From positions 1 through 59,316 of the forward strand of contig VRZD01000042.1 of assembly GCA_016743235.1 (NCBI GenBank): 59,316 nt of DNA. Direction: 5' to 3'. Below the pieces are notes generated by a model, which was not told the origin of the DNA, did no database searches, and saw nothing but the letters and a program-made list of their open reading frames with translations. Positions 24,908 through 34,854 of the stretch are shown one piece after another. Every line of letters starts with the position of its first letter. The first letter of the stretch is position 1. The translations under genes and the position numbers were made by a program. This DNA comes from Pantanalinema sp. GBBB05. Its GTDB lineage: Bacteria; Cyanobacteriota; Cyanobacteriia; Leptolyngbyales; Leptolyngbyaceae.

Positions 24908-27118
24908 GTGGCTGCTAATCAGTTGGATATGCATGAAACAGAACCAGGTTATGGTCAACTATTTGCCGTTTTGATCCGACGCTGGCCCTGGATAGTAGGC
25001 ACTTTAACCAGTATGTTGGCGATCGCGGCTGTTTACACTCTACTTAAGCAACCCATCTATCAAAGCTCGATGCAGCTATTGATTGAACCTAATTACCAAG
25101 GGAAAAAAGATGGAGTTGCCCCTAACCAGTTTGCAGATGCCAATATCGAGATTGATAACTCCACCCAACTCACGCAAATGCGGAGTTCCCATCTGCTGCA
25201 AAGAGCAGTGAACTTATTAAAAGCTCAATATCCTGAGCTAGATGTGGAACAAGTTCAATCTAGTTTAGTCTTAAAGCAAATTGAGGAAGATCAAGTAAAA
25301 ACGAAGATTGTTCAGGCTGTATATACCGCTGATGATCCAGTAGAAACACAAAAAGTGTTACAAGCTATTCAACGGGTATATCAAGACTACAATCGGGAAC
25401 AGCAAAAACTCCGTCTCACCAAAGGACTAGGATTTATCAATGAACAACTACCAGTGTTAGGTAAGCAAGTTTTGGGAGCAGAAAAGGCATTAGAGCAGTT
25501 TCGTAAACAGCAAAACTTAGTAGATCCGGAGCTACAATCTCAAGCCCTAATCGACTCACTAAAAGAGTTAAAACAAGACCAACAAAAGAACCGGGCTGAG
25601 TTACAAGCTGCCCAAGCTCGCTATCAAACTCTCCAGCAACAGCTTGCCCGATCGCCCCAGCGCTCCCTCACTGCCGCTCGTCTGAGCCAAGCCCCCCGGT
25701 ATCAAGCCTTACTGAACGAACTCCAAAAGATTGACTTAGCGTTAGCTCAACAACGAGTGCGATTTACCAACGATTCGCCTGTGATCCAAAAGCTCGTTGA
25801 GCAACGCCAACGTCAACAAGCATTATTAGCGACGGAAACTCAGCGTGTTTTAGGTAACAGTCCTACTTCAGCTAACTCATCACCGCCCGAGTCATTACTA
25901 AAAGATGCTCAAATGGGTGAAACTGAACTGACGTTAGTTAATCAACTTGCTGACGCCCGGAATACCTGGGTAGCTCTACGATCGCGCGGACAAAGTTTGG
26001 ATCGCTCAGTAACATTATTGGAAGCTGAACTGCGCCGTTTTCCCACTCTATTGGCACAATATGGGCGGTTACAACCAGAAGTTAAATTAAGCCGAGATAC
26101 GCTGGAACAGCTACTCAAAGCTCGTCAAGAGATCGCTCTAGAAATTGCCCGAGGTGGCTTTGATTGGCAGATTGTTGAAGATCCTAAGCTGGGTAAGCAT
26201 ATTGGTCCTAAGATGCGGCAGAACTTGTTACTAGGGGCAGTCGCTGGGCTAATGTTAGGCTGTGTTATTGCTTTTGTTCGAGATAGTATGGACGATGCAG
26301 TACATACCCCTGATGACTTAAAAAATCTCTCTGCATTACCGCTCCTGGGGATGATTCCCGAACTACCCTATCCCAAAACGAGGAAGATACCCCCTACAGA
26401 GCATCCTCTGCTAATTGCTAGCTTGCGCGATCGTCCCGCCGGAGAAATGGTGACTTCGCTGGAACAGATTATGCCCTGGGTATTATTTCGAGAATCCCTC
26501 GATTTAGTTTATAAGAATATCCAGTTACTATCAGCAACGACTAGAGTTCGCTCTTTAGTTGTAACCTCAGCGTTAGCAGGTGAAGGAAAATCTACGATCG
26601 CGCTAGGGTTAGCCATGAGTGCAGCCCGATTACATCAGCGTGTTCTACTCATTGATGCTGATTTACGTCGTCCCAGTTTACATCAGCAACTTGATCTACC
26701 CAATGACCAGGGATTATCAACTCTGTTAGCTGGGGAAACAATGATGCCCAACAAACGTCACATTCAGATTTCAAGTCTGTATACAGATGTTCCTATTTCT
26801 GTCTTAACCTCTGGTCCACCACCAACTGATCCAGCAAAATTGCTCAGTTCCCAGCGGATGTCGGAATTAATGACGTTTTTTGAGCAATCCTATGATCTAG
26901 TCGTCGTTGATGCTCCACCTGTACTGGGCATTGTTGATGCCATGTTAGCGGCTTCTTTTTGCGATGGTGTTGTATTGGTGGAACGGATTGGTCAGGTAAC
27001 TCGCACCGACCTCACTCAAGCTACAGCGATGTTAAACAAACACCGAGTTATTGGAGTAGTTGCTAATGGGGCAACTACAGGTACTAAGCCTTATCTGGCT
27101 CATACCCGAACTTTTTGA
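24908..27118 (+). CDS. Wzc-like polysaccharide co-polymerase / BY-kinase
   Basis: This protein has 736 residues. A Wzz domain is bounded by two TM helices (about 28-48 and 438-458), with a long periplasmic coiled coil between them. The cytoplasmic bacterial tyrosine kinase domain (about 500-736) has Walker A AGEGKST near residue 558, Walker A' LLIDADLRRPS and Walker B VVVDAPP near 665. It should control chain length and export of the polysaccharide. Unlike typical Wzc proteins, the C-terminal tail has a single Tyr (KPYLAHTRTF) instead of a tyrosine cluster. The GTG at 24908 is preceded by GAGGAAAGG. It lies directly before the initiating transferase gene, an order recalled from the heterocyst envelope polysaccharide island of Nostoc. 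Confidence 0.9.
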   Translation: MAANQLDMHETEPGYGQLFAVLIRRWPWIVGTLTSMLAIAAVYTLLKQPIYQSSMQLLIEPNYQGKKDGVAPNQFADANIEIDNSTQLTQMRSSHLLQRAVNLLKAQYPELDVEQVQSSLVLKQIEEDQVKTKIVQAVYTADDPVETQKVLQAIQRVYQDYNREQQKLRLTKGLGFINEQLPVLGKQVLGAEKALEQFRKQQNLVDPELQSQALIDSLKELKQDQQKNRAELQAAQARYQTLQQQLARSPQRSLTAARLSQAPRYQALLNELQKIDLALAQQRVRFTNDSPVIQKLVEQRQRQQALLATETQRVLGNSPTSANSSPPESLLKDAQMGETELTLVNQLADARNTWVALRSRGQSLDRSVTLLEAELRRFPTLLAQYGRLQPEVKLSRDTLEQLLKARQEIALEIARGGFDWQIVEDPKLGKHIGPKMRQNLLLGAVAGLMLGCVIAFVRDSMDDAVHTPDDLKNLSALPLLGMIPELPYPKTRKIPPTEHPLLIASLRDRPAGEMVTSLEQIMPWVLFRESLDLVYKNIQLLSATTRVRSLVVTSALAGEGKSTIALGLAMSAARLHQRVLLIDADLRRPSLHQQLDLPNDQGLSTLLAGETMMPNKRHIQISSLYTDVPISVLTSGPPPTDPAKLLSSQRMSELMTFFEQSYDLVVVDAPPVLGIVDAMLAASFCDGVVLVERIGQVTRTDLTQATAMLNKHRVIGVVANGATTGTKPYLAHTRTF

Positions 27119-27208
27119 GCGATCGCAGTTTTATCTCTGCCTCCATTACTATCTGTCCCTGTCTCTATTCTCTCCTTTCGGTCCAATTTACCTTTTGAGT
27201 TTGACATT

Positions 27209-28138
27209 ATGACCACACTCTTCATCACTTATCAAGCTCTTCTTGCAACAGCAAAACCATCTCTTTCTCTCTATAACCATCCCAGCCATTACAGGCTGCA
27301 ATGGCGACAAAGACAACTTCTGGTGAAGCGAAATAATGACCGAGCACCGCTCCATCTGCCCCCTTTAGAAAATCCTCACTGGTTAAGTGAATGTTTGCAG
27401 CGATCGCCAGTACAATTAGTTAAATTAGCCGCTAACTTAAGCGAGGCAGAATTAGAATTTTGGGCGAATGCTTGTGCAAGTGCTGGAAAAGCTGCATTCC
27501 TTAATGTTCCTAATACAAATGAGTTACCCAAGAAACAACAACGGTTTAAGTGGTGGTTGAAGCGCCTCTTTGATTGGAGTGCAGCTCTACTATTGCTGAT
27601 TTTACTAGCTCCGATCATGCTAGTCATTGCCGGACTCATTGGACTGCAATCTCCTGGTCCCATCTTCTTCTCGCAATGGCGAGTGGGTGAACGGGGCAGG
27701 CTATTTCGATTGCTGAAATTCCGCACAATGGTTGTTGGTGCAGAACAACTCCATCATCAGGTGATGGGTTGTCAACCAGGATTACATAAGTGTGAAAATG
27801 ATCCACGAGTTACGGCAATTGGTCGGTGGTTACGTAAATTTAGCTTAGATGAGCTACCACAATTAATTAATGTTTTGCGGGGTGAAATGAGTTTAGTGGG
27901 TCCTCGTCCCTGGGCATTATTTGATGCGCTTCGCTTAAATCCCCAGGTGCGACATCGGTTAAGTGGATTACCTGGAATTACTGGAACCTGGCAGGTCTTA
28001 GCACGATCGCATTTACGGGATCTAGATGCTGCCACCTGGATTGATTTGAGCTACCTCAGTAACTGGTCAATTTGGCAGGATTTTAAAATTTTGCTCATGA
28101 CTATTCCTAAGGTTTTATTAGGATTTGGTGCTTATTAG
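27209..28138 (+). CDS. hepC: Initiating sugar transferase (polyprenyl-phosphate glycosyl-1-phosphate transferase), HepC-like
   Basis: This protein has 309 residues. A divergent N-terminal 110 residues precede one long hydrophobic helix (about 125-147) and the catalytic domain of the WcaJ/ExoY family: FFSQWRVGERGRLFRLLKFRTM, then DPRVTAIGRWLRKFSLDELP and SLVGPRPW. The enzyme moves a hexose-1-phosphate from a UDP-sugar to undecaprenyl phosphate, the first step of repeat-unit synthesis. It lies 24 bases before a HepA-like ABC exporter gene. In Nostoc sp. PCC 7120, hepC and hepA are adjacent in the same order. The symbol is therefore based on family plus neighbourhood; other cyanobacterial exopolysaccharide transferases look similar. 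No strong Shine-Dalgarno is seen before the ATG. Confidence 0.78.
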   Translation: MTTLFITYQALLATAKPSLSLYNHPSHYRLQWRQRQLLVKRNNDRAPLHLPPLENPHWLSECLQRSPVQLVKLAANLSEAELEFWANACASAGKAAFLNVPNTNELPKKQQRFKWWLKRLFDWSAALLLLILLAPIMLVIAGLIGLQSPGPIFFSQWRVGERGRLFRLLKFRTMVVGAEQLHHQVMGCQPGLHKCENDPRVTAIGRWLRKFSLDELPQLINVLRGEMSLVGPRPWALFDALRLNPQVRHRLSGLPGITGTWQVLARSHLRDLDAATWIDLSYLSNWSIWQDFKILLMTIPKVLLGFGAY

Positions 28139-28162
28139 TTCAATTCATTTCACTTACCATCT

Positions 28163-30010
28163 ATGCTGCTAAAACTTCCGGTATCTGTTCGCTCTGTCTT
28201 TAAAGCAAGCCGCTTTTGGCAAACTAATGCACTGATTCTCCGAGAGTTCCAACACTTTCCCTGGATTGCTGTATTAGCCATTACTTTTGCTTTAGCAGCC
28301 GCCGCATTTGAAGGGTTTGGTTTAGGTTTTTTACTCGCATTTCTTCAAAGTTTAATTAGTCCCAACGCCGAACCCTTTAAAACCGGAATTAGCTGGTTTG
28401 ATACGGGACTTCTGGGGATCAATGCATCGGCTACTAGTCGGTTATATCGAGTATCAGCACTAATTCTGTTAGCAACCTGGCTACGAGCTGGATTCAATTA
28501 TCTAACTCAGGTTTATACAGAACTAACTCAACAGAAGCTTGTCGATCGCTTGCGGAAACGTATTTTTGAACAGCTGCAAGCTCTGAACTTGAGTTATTTC
28601 TCCAAAACTCGATCAGGTGAATTAATTAACACGCTAACTGGAGAAATTGGACGGTTACAATCTGCGTTTGGTTTGGCTGCTTTCATCATTACTAAGAGCC
28701 TCACCCTGGCAGTTTATCTGGTGTTAATGCTACAAATCTCCTGGCAACTCTCGCTGATTTCAGTATTTCTGTTTAGTCTGGTAGCAGTCGCGTTATCAAA
28801 ACTCAATGCTCGTGTCCGTGAAGCCAGTTTTGATGTATCGATCGCGAGTGGTCGGTTTACCTCAATTGCGATGGAATTAATCAGCGGTATTCGCACGGTA
28901 CAAGCCTTCGCAACACAGGATTTTGAACGGCAACGATTTTATTATGCCAGTACCAGTGTGTTAACGGCTTCTATGAAGGCAACTAAGGGTTGGGCAATTG
29001 TTCGCCCTTTAGCCGAAGGATTAGCAACCACAGTATTAATTGGCATGATTGTCATTGCTCTCACCGTATTCGTTGCTAATGGAGCATTACAAACGTCATC
29101 CTTGTTAACCTTTCTGTTTATCCTGTTTCGCTTAGTCCCTGCGGTTCATGAAATTAATGGCAACCGCTCAATGTTAAACAGTTTTCATGGTTCTCTGGAC
29201 AATATTCGGGAACTTTTGCGAACTGATAATAAGCCATATCTACCGGATGGCTACATCGAATTTACTGGGCTGAAGCGGGCGATCGCCTTTGAATCGGTAG
29301 ATTTTAGTTATGACCCTGAACACCCGATTCTTCACAACATTACCTTGACAATTAATCGAGGTGAAATGACCGCGATCGTAGGCGCTTCAGGGGCAGGTAA
29401 AACAACGTTGGTAGACTTAATTCCCCGATTTGACGATCCAACAGAAGGTAGAATTCTTTTAGATGGCACGGATCTGCGAGACTTTCGAATTAACTCATTG
29501 CGCCGTCGTATGGCGATCGTGAGTCAGGACACATTCATTTTTAATGCTTCTATCCGCGATAACATTGCTTATGGAGTGCCGGACGCTACACTTACAGACA
29601 TCACTGAAGCTGCACGATTAGCCAATGCTTTAGAGTTTATTTTAGAGTTACCTGAGCAATTTGATACGCCGTTAGGTGATCGTGGAGTTCGGCTTTCCGG
29701 GGGACAACGTCAGCGGATTGCGATCGCGCGGGCACTCTTACATAATCCTGAAGTTTTAATTTTAGATGAAGCGACTAGTGCCTTAGATTCTATTTCAGAA
29801 CGTTTAATTCAGGAATCGATTGAGAAGCTGGCTGTAGGTCGCACGGTAATTGCGATCGCTCATCGCTTATCTACGATTGTGCGTGCGGATAAAGTTGTAG
29901 TGCTAGAACAGGGTCGTGTGATTGAACAGGGAACTTATCAAGAACTACTGGCTCAACGCGGTCGATTGTGGAAATACCATCAAATGCAACATGAAGCTAG
30001 TTCAGCCTGA
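28163..30010 (+). CDS. hepA: ABC half-transporter (permease-ATPase fusion), HepA-like
   Basis: This protein has 615 residues. The N-terminal exporter membrane domain (about 35-330) has five to six TM helices and the coupling region TRSGELINTLTGEIGRLQ. The ATPase domain (about 365-605) has Walker A GASGAGKTT near 410, Q-loop VSQDTFIFN, signature RLSGGQRQRIAIARALL near 510, Walker B VLILDEATSALD and H-loop AIAHRLST. It would act as a homodimer that moves a lipid-linked glycan or polysaccharide across the membrane. HepA of Nostoc has the same layout and length and is needed for the heterocyst polysaccharide layer. Position right after the HepC-like gene supports the call; MsbA-like lipid export remains an alternative. 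Confidence 0.78.
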   Translation: MLLKLPVSVRSVFKASRFWQTNALILREFQHFPWIAVLAITFALAAAAFEGFGLGFLLAFLQSLISPNAEPFKTGISWFDTGLLGINASATSRLYRVSALILLATWLRAGFNYLTQVYTELTQQKLVDRLRKRIFEQLQALNLSYFSKTRSGELINTLTGEIGRLQSAFGLAAFIITKSLTLAVYLVLMLQISWQLSLISVFLFSLVAVALSKLNARVREASFDVSIASGRFTSIAMELISGIRTVQAFATQDFERQRFYYASTSVLTASMKATKGWAIVRPLAEGLATTVLIGMIVIALTVFVANGALQTSSLLTFLFILFRLVPAVHEINGNRSMLNSFHGSLDNIRELLRTDNKPYLPDGYIEFTGLKRAIAFESVDFSYDPEHPILHNITLTINRGEMTAIVGASGAGKTTLVDLIPRFDDPTEGRILLDGTDLRDFRINSLRRRMAIVSQDTFIFNASIRDNIAYGVPDATLTDITEAARLANALEFILELPEQFDTPLGDRGVRLSGGQRQRIAIARALLHNPEVLILDEATSALDSISERLIQESIEKLAVGRTVIAIAHRLSTIVRADKVVVLEQGRVIEQGTYQELLAQRGRLWKYHQMQHEASSA

Positions 30011-30084
30011 TTTTGAAACTAGAAAACACGATAATCCCTATAACTAGTTCACAACTTATTCAATGTTTGAGGAGCCATAGAGCT

Positions 30085-31305
30085 ATGCATTTAATTGCCT
30101 TGGAACAAGCTCCAACCTCGTTACGAGGTGGACAAGAACTAAATCTATTAGAAATTTGCCGGGATCTATCCCAGCGGGGGCATCAGGTTACACTTCTCTA
30201 CGAGCGGGAAGGTAATTTATTGGAGCAATATCGCAAGTTTTGTCAGCATGTCATTCGCATTAATAGCTATGGCTTCGATCGCCGCCGAATTGATGACGTT
30301 CTCAATTTTTTCCCTAGCTTAATCCAACTTGGTACAGTTCCCGTTAGTCAAGATAGTGTGATTTTTAGTAATGTTTATCACACCGTTTTTTGGGGTTACT
30401 TATTAGCTCGTTATCGCCAACGTCCTTTTGTTTGTTACTTGCAAGTGCCTCCATTCGACTTTAATCGGCAGCGATTATTGGGACTAAAGGGAGTCGATCG
30501 CTTTATTGCCGTTTCTAGCCAAACTAAACAAAACTGGACAAAGATTGGCTATGAGCCAGAAAAAATTGATGTAGTCCTCAATGGGACAGATATTAATAAA
30601 TTTCAGCCTGCGGAAAATCTAGATGCTGTGCGATCGCAATGGGGTGTGCCTCAGCAGCATAAGATCATTTCTTATGTCGGCAGACTCGATAAAGATAAGG
30701 GGTTAGAAACGTTGATCACTGCTTTTGCTTTGGCGCTGAAAACTAATTCCAATGCTCATCTGTTAATTGCTGGCAAACCTTTATTGCATATTAGTCCAAT
30801 TAATCATCGAGAATCTCCTGAGGAATGTCGTAAATATGAGCAGTCCCTAGAACAATTAGTAGCGGACTTCGGAATTCAAAATCAGGTTAAATTTTTAGGG
30901 CATATTACCAATACTGAAGCGTTGTATCAAGCCAGTGACATTACAGTTGTTCCCAGTCGTTGGCCGGATCCTTGCCCCCGTGTAGTGATTGAAGCGATGA
31001 GTTGTGGAACTCCAGTTGTTGCGAGCAGAATGGGTGGCATTCCAGAGGTATTGACGGGTGAATTTGACTCCCAGTTAGTTGAGCCGGAACAGCCACAAAG
31101 GTTAGCTGATACGCTGAGTCAAGTGATGACCTGGCGCGACCATAATCCAGAATTAGGGCAACGCTGCCGGGATCATATTCTTAACCATTTTAGTCGGGAG
31201 AAAATGGTTGATGGCATTGAACGATCATTGCTACAAGTTTTGCATCAAAATGATCGATCACTGGTCGGATCTGGTTTAGTAGAATCCACGAATATTCAGC
31301 GTTAA
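30085..31305 (+). CDS. GT4 family glycosyltransferase, first of a tandem pair with an altered EX7E motif
   Basis: This protein has 406 residues. The frame opens earlier at a TTG (30013), but the ATG at 30085 follows GAGGAG at about ten bases and aligns exactly with the start of the next gene (both MH-IALE-APTSLRGGQELNL). It is a GT-B fold with ISYVGRLDKDKGLETL and LLIAGKPL. The donor-site motif reads PDPCPRVVIEAMSCGTP. The first Glu of the usual EPFGxVxxE motif is Asp, and the Phe-Gly pair is Cys-Pro. The neighbouring copy keeps the standard motif. This suggests a change of donor or reduced activity. Otherwise the protein is complete and well conserved relative to its twin. Confidence 0.87.
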   Translation: MHLIALEQAPTSLRGGQELNLLEICRDLSQRGHQVTLLYEREGNLLEQYRKFCQHVIRINSYGFDRRRIDDVLNFFPSLIQLGTVPVSQDSVIFSNVYHTVFWGYLLARYRQRPFVCYLQVPPFDFNRQRLLGLKGVDRFIAVSSQTKQNWTKIGYEPEKIDVVLNGTDINKFQPAENLDAVRSQWGVPQQHKIISYVGRLDKDKGLETLITAFALALKTNSNAHLLIAGKPLLHISPINHRESPEECRKYEQSLEQLVADFGIQNQVKFLGHITNTEALYQASDITVVPSRWPDPCPRVVIEAMSCGTPVVASRMGGIPEVLTGEFDSQLVEPEQPQRLADTLSQVMTWRDHNPELGQRCRDHILNHFSREKMVDGIERSLLQVLHQNDRSLVGSGLVESTNIQR

Positions 31306-31320
31306 CAGAGGGGGTAAACC

Positions 31321-32487
31321 ATGCATATTATTGCCTTGGAAGCTGCCCCGACTTCACTCCGGGGTGGGCAGGAGCTGAATCTATTTGAGATCTGTTATGG
31401 GTTAGCTCAACGGGGGCATCAAATTAGCTTGATCTATAGTCAGGATGGAAATCTACTCGATCGCTATCAACAATTCTGCCAGCATACGATCAAAATCGAT
31501 CGGTATGGGTTCGATCGCCGCAATCTCTTTGATATTGCTGGCTTTCTACCTAACCTTATCAAGATTCCGGGGATTCCTGTTCAAGCAAATAGCGTTGTAT
31601 TAAGTAATAGCTGCCACCCAGCTTTTTTCAGTTATCTGCTATCCCTATACCGCAAAAGACCCTTAGTTTGCTATATTCAGACGCCTACCTTGAGCTTCAA
31701 TCGTCAGAAACTCATCGGTTTAAAAGGTGTGAGCCAGTTCATTACTGTTTCTCAGCAGATGAAGCAATATTGGGCAAATTTAGGCTATCAGCCCGATAAG
31801 ATTGATGTGGTACACAATGGCACTGATTTAAGCAAGTTTCAACCAACCAATAATCTGGCTAACATTAGACAGCAGTACAACATTGCTGGTCAGCACCGAG
31901 TGATTAGCTATGTGGGTCGTTTAGATACCGAAAAAGGTGTGGAGACTTTGATTAAAGCCTTTGCTCTCCTAGCTAGAACAGAGGAGCAAGTTACGTTGCT
32001 GATTGCAGGCAAGTCGATTATGAGTATGAATCTGGAAGCTCATCATGAGCCTGGTACTAGCAAAGATTATCAGCACTATCTAGAGCAATTAGCGATCGAT
32101 CTGGGAATGAACCATCAGATTCGCTTTTTAGGATATGTGGCTAATCCGACAACATTGTATCAAGCCAGTGATGTCACGGTTGTCCCAAGTTTGTGGGCAG
32201 AACCCTTTGGCAGAGTCATCATTGAAGCAATGGCTTGTGGGACTCCCGTTGTGGCAAGTAAGACAGGTGGAATTCCAGAGATCCTCACTGGAGAATTCCA
32301 ACATTATTTAGTGGCACCTGGCAATGAACAAGATTTAGCTCAGACATTACAGCGTGTCTTAAACTGGCGAACAACGGATCCAGAATTAGGTTATCGTTGC
32401 CGTGAGCATATTCTGGACCAATTTAGTTTAGCAAAAATGGTTGATGGCATTGAGAAAGTTCTCATTAAGGTTGTGAATCATGCATAA
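31321..32487 (+). CDS. GT4 family glycosyltransferase, second of the tandem pair
   Basis: This protein has 388 residues. It is a close paralogue of the preceding gene; by eye more than half of aligned residues are identical over the whole length, so this is a tandem duplication. The EX7E motif is canonical (EPFGRVIIEAMACG) and is followed by TPVVASKTGGIPE. AGAGGGGG-type purines lie just before the ATG. Its last eight bases overlap the next gene. It would add one sugar in the repeat unit of the exported polysaccharide. Confidence 0.88.
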   Translation: MHIIALEAAPTSLRGGQELNLFEICYGLAQRGHQISLIYSQDGNLLDRYQQFCQHTIKIDRYGFDRRNLFDIAGFLPNLIKIPGIPVQANSVVLSNSCHPAFFSYLLSLYRKRPLVCYIQTPTLSFNRQKLIGLKGVSQFITVSQQMKQYWANLGYQPDKIDVVHNGTDLSKFQPTNNLANIRQQYNIAGQHRVISYVGRLDTEKGVETLIKAFALLARTEEQVTLLIAGKSIMSMNLEAHHEPGTSKDYQHYLEQLAIDLGMNHQIRFLGYVANPTTLYQASDVTVVPSLWAEPFGRVIIEAMACGTPVVASKTGGIPEILTGEFQHYLVAPGNEQDLAQTLQRVLNWRTTDPELGYRCREHILDQFSLAKMVDGIEKVLIKVVNHA

Positions 32488-33655
32488 CAGCCCTCACATT
32501 TTATCGATCATTGAAGAATATTTAGGTCACAAAACCTATGGCAAGTTGATGCGAGCCTACTTTAATCAGGTTGACTCTTGCCAAGTTGATTTCTACTGGT
32601 ATAACGAAGAGCGGGAACTCAGAACTCGGATCATCAACCGACTGTTAAGTTATTACCCTGCGAACAAATGGGTACAAAATCAAAATATTGATTTCCACGT
32701 CTTGCGCTTTCAACTTGGATTTGCCTATATGGCGAAGCGGTTAGCCATACGCAAGCTTAAACAAGCCAGTTATTCAGCACTACATTTCCATACGCAACCA
32801 TTAGCGTATTTGGCGTTAGACCTGATGCGATCGATTCCCACGATTGTTAGCATCGATCGCACAATTGCCCAAGCTGCGATAGAAAACACAGATCCACAAT
32901 GGCAGTGGACTTATGCTCCTAATATTTGGTTAGATCGGCAAGTATTTCAACATGCGGCGGGGATTGTCTGTTTTTCTGAAGCCAGTCGGCGATCAGTGAT
33001 TAATGAGTTTCAAATTGACGATCGCAAAGCACACGTTATCTATCCTGGTGTGAATCTGCAACAGATTACCATGCCTGACCGCACCACTCATCCTCAGCAA
33101 CCTTGCAAGATTTTGTTTATTGGGGGTGACTTTGAACGCAAAGGTGGATTTGATTTACTGGCAGTCTTTCTGAGCCAGTTTGCTGATGTGGCAGAACTCC
33201 ATTTAGTGACGCAAGCGGAAGTCACTTGTGATCATCCTAATGTGCATATTTATCGTCAGATTGAAGCCTACACCTCAGAATGGTTAGCCCTGTATCATCA
33301 AGCCGATATGTTTGTGATGCCGACCTATTCGGAACCCTTTGGCTGGGTATTTATTGAGGCGATGGCAGCAGGATTACCGATCGTGGCTACAGACTTAAAT
33401 GCGATTCCCGAAATGGTGACGCCAGGAGAAACTGGATTGTTAGTCCAACCAGGCAATCGATTTGCTTTAGCTCGGAGCTTACGAATCTTGATTGAGCATC
33501 CCGATTTGCGGCGATCAATGGGGATGAAAGCGCGTCAAGTTGCCAAACAGAAATTTGATGCCAACAAAAATTTCCAAGCTCTGGAAAGGCTATTTCAAGA
33601 TGTGGCGATTACTCAACCATATCGCTCAGCGATCGCAGCTCAAACGGCTGTTTAA
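32480..33655 (+). CDS. GT4 family glycosyltransferase
   Basis: This protein has 391 residues. The N-terminal acceptor domain is unlike the neighbouring pair and contains ISIDRTIAQA-like and CFSEASRRSVINEF segments. The donor domain has ILFIGGDFERKGGFDLL, the EX7E motif EPFGWVFIEAMAAG, and LPIVATDLNAIPEMV. The ATG overlaps the previous stop region by eight bases, implying coupled translation. The sugar specificity is not visible from sequence. It belongs to the same biosynthetic transcript as its neighbours. Confidence 0.87.
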   Translation: MHNSPHILSIIEEYLGHKTYGKLMRAYFNQVDSCQVDFYWYNEERELRTRIINRLLSYYPANKWVQNQNIDFHVLRFQLGFAYMAKRLAIRKLKQASYSALHFHTQPLAYLALDLMRSIPTIVSIDRTIAQAAIENTDPQWQWTYAPNIWLDRQVFQHAAGIVCFSEASRRSVINEFQIDDRKAHVIYPGVNLQQITMPDRTTHPQQPCKILFIGGDFERKGGFDLLAVFLSQFADVAELHLVTQAEVTCDHPNVHIYRQIEAYTSEWLALYHQADMFVMPTYSEPFGWVFIEAMAAGLPIVATDLNAIPEMVTPGETGLLVQPGNRFALARSLRILIEHPDLRRSMGMKARQVAKQKFDANKNFQALERLFQDVAITQPYRSAIAAQTAV

Positions 33656-33687
33656 CTAAAAGAATGTGATTTAACTGGAATTTCGAT

Positions 33688-34854
33688 ATGAACATCCTCT
33701 TCACCTGTCACTACAACTTTAATATCAATGCAGGCGCAGCAGGAGTAACTTGGCGGCTAGGTCAAGAATATCAACAACTAGGGCATCAAGTACAATATTA
33801 CTCTCTCGATAGTTTACCCCAACGATTACATCCGTTAGCGAAAGTTGCTGCCTTTCCTGAATTTGTAGTGGCTCGAATTGTCGCTCTAGAACGCCAACAG
33901 GCAGTTGATATTGTAGATGCTTCTACGGGGGACGGTTGGCTGTGGGCAGTGTTGAATCAAAGACGCCAGCAACGCCCGTTAATCATTGCTCGTTGTCATG
34001 GGTTAGAACATATCGAGCATGAAGAATATCTGGAAGAAGTAGAACGAGGACATCTGCAATTTAGCTGGAAGTATCCACTGTATCGGGGAAGTGTCCGGCT
34101 CTGGGAAGCCGCGGCTTCGATGCGATATGCCGATCTAGCCTTGTTTCTCAATCATCGCGATCGCCAGTATGCCATTGACAAATTAGGTGTTGCTCCAGAA
34201 CGGGCAGATATCATTGCCAATGGGATTCCAGAAACCTTCCTTAACCTACCGTTTGAACCGCTCCCTCATGATGGAACATTACGGATTGCCCAAGTAGGCA
34301 CTTATATTGTGCGAAAAGGGGTACATTATGGCTCACCTGCATTAAACACTATTCTGCAATGCTATCCTCAAGTTTCTGTCAGTTTTCTAGGTACAGAATG
34401 CCCGGAAGCCAAAGTTTATGCTGACTTTGATCCCGCTGTTCACGATCGGATTCAGATTGTCCCTCGCTATTCCCATGAAACCCTGCCATCACTCTTAAAA
34501 GGGCATCACATTAAACTATTTCCTACTATTTCAGAAGGCTTTGGTGTCGCACTTGTCGAAGCAATGGCCTGTGGATTAGCGCCTATTACTACAGCAACTC
34601 CGGGTCCCCTAGAAATTGTGCAGGATGGGCAGGATGCGATCGTGGTTCCCTGTCGAAACCAACTGGCGATCGAGCAAGCATTAGCACGACTGATTACCGA
34701 TCGGGTTTACCTGGAACAACTCCGTTACCATGCCTATGAAACCGCCCAGACTTACAGTTGGGGGCGAATTGCCCAAAATAACCTTGCCTGCTACGAAAAA
34801 GCTCGTGATTTAAGGAGGGTCAATTATGACCGTGTTTACTCAGCAACGAATTAA
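33688..34854 (+). CDS. GT4 family glycosyltransferase
   Basis: This protein has 388 residues. It starts MNILFTCHYNFNINAGAAGV, with the Gly-rich acceptor loop of GT4 enzymes. The donor domain has RIAQVGTYIVRKGVHY, SFLGTECPE and the motif SEGFGVALVEAMACG (both Glu present). The 3' end overlaps the following GT2 gene by 29 bases, and the AGGAGG for that next gene lies inside this one. It acts in repeat-unit assembly; the sugar is unknown. Confidence 0.86.
   Translation: MNILFTCHYNFNINAGAAGVTWRLGQEYQQLGHQVQYYSLDSLPQRLHPLAKVAAFPEFVVARIVALERQQAVDIVDASTGDGWLWAVLNQRRQQRPLIIARCHGLEHIEHEEYLEEVERGHLQFSWKYPLYRGSVRLWEAAASMRYADLALFLNHRDRQYAIDKLGVAPERADIIANGIPETFLNLPFEPLPHDGTLRIAQVGTYIVRKGVHYGSPALNTILQCYPQVSVSFLGTECPEAKVYADFDPAVHDRIQIVPRYSHETLPSLLKGHHIKLFPTISEGFGVALVEAMACGLAPITTATPGPLEIVQDGQDAIVVPCRNQLAIEQALARLITDRVYLEQLRYHAYETAQTYSWGRIAQNNLACYEKARDLRRVNYDRVYSATN

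Noticed and set aside
30013..30084. Upstream TTG start for the first tandem GT4 gene
   Set aside because: The ATG at 30085 has a good GAGGAG site and aligns with the start of the paralogue; the extra 24 residues have no counterpart.
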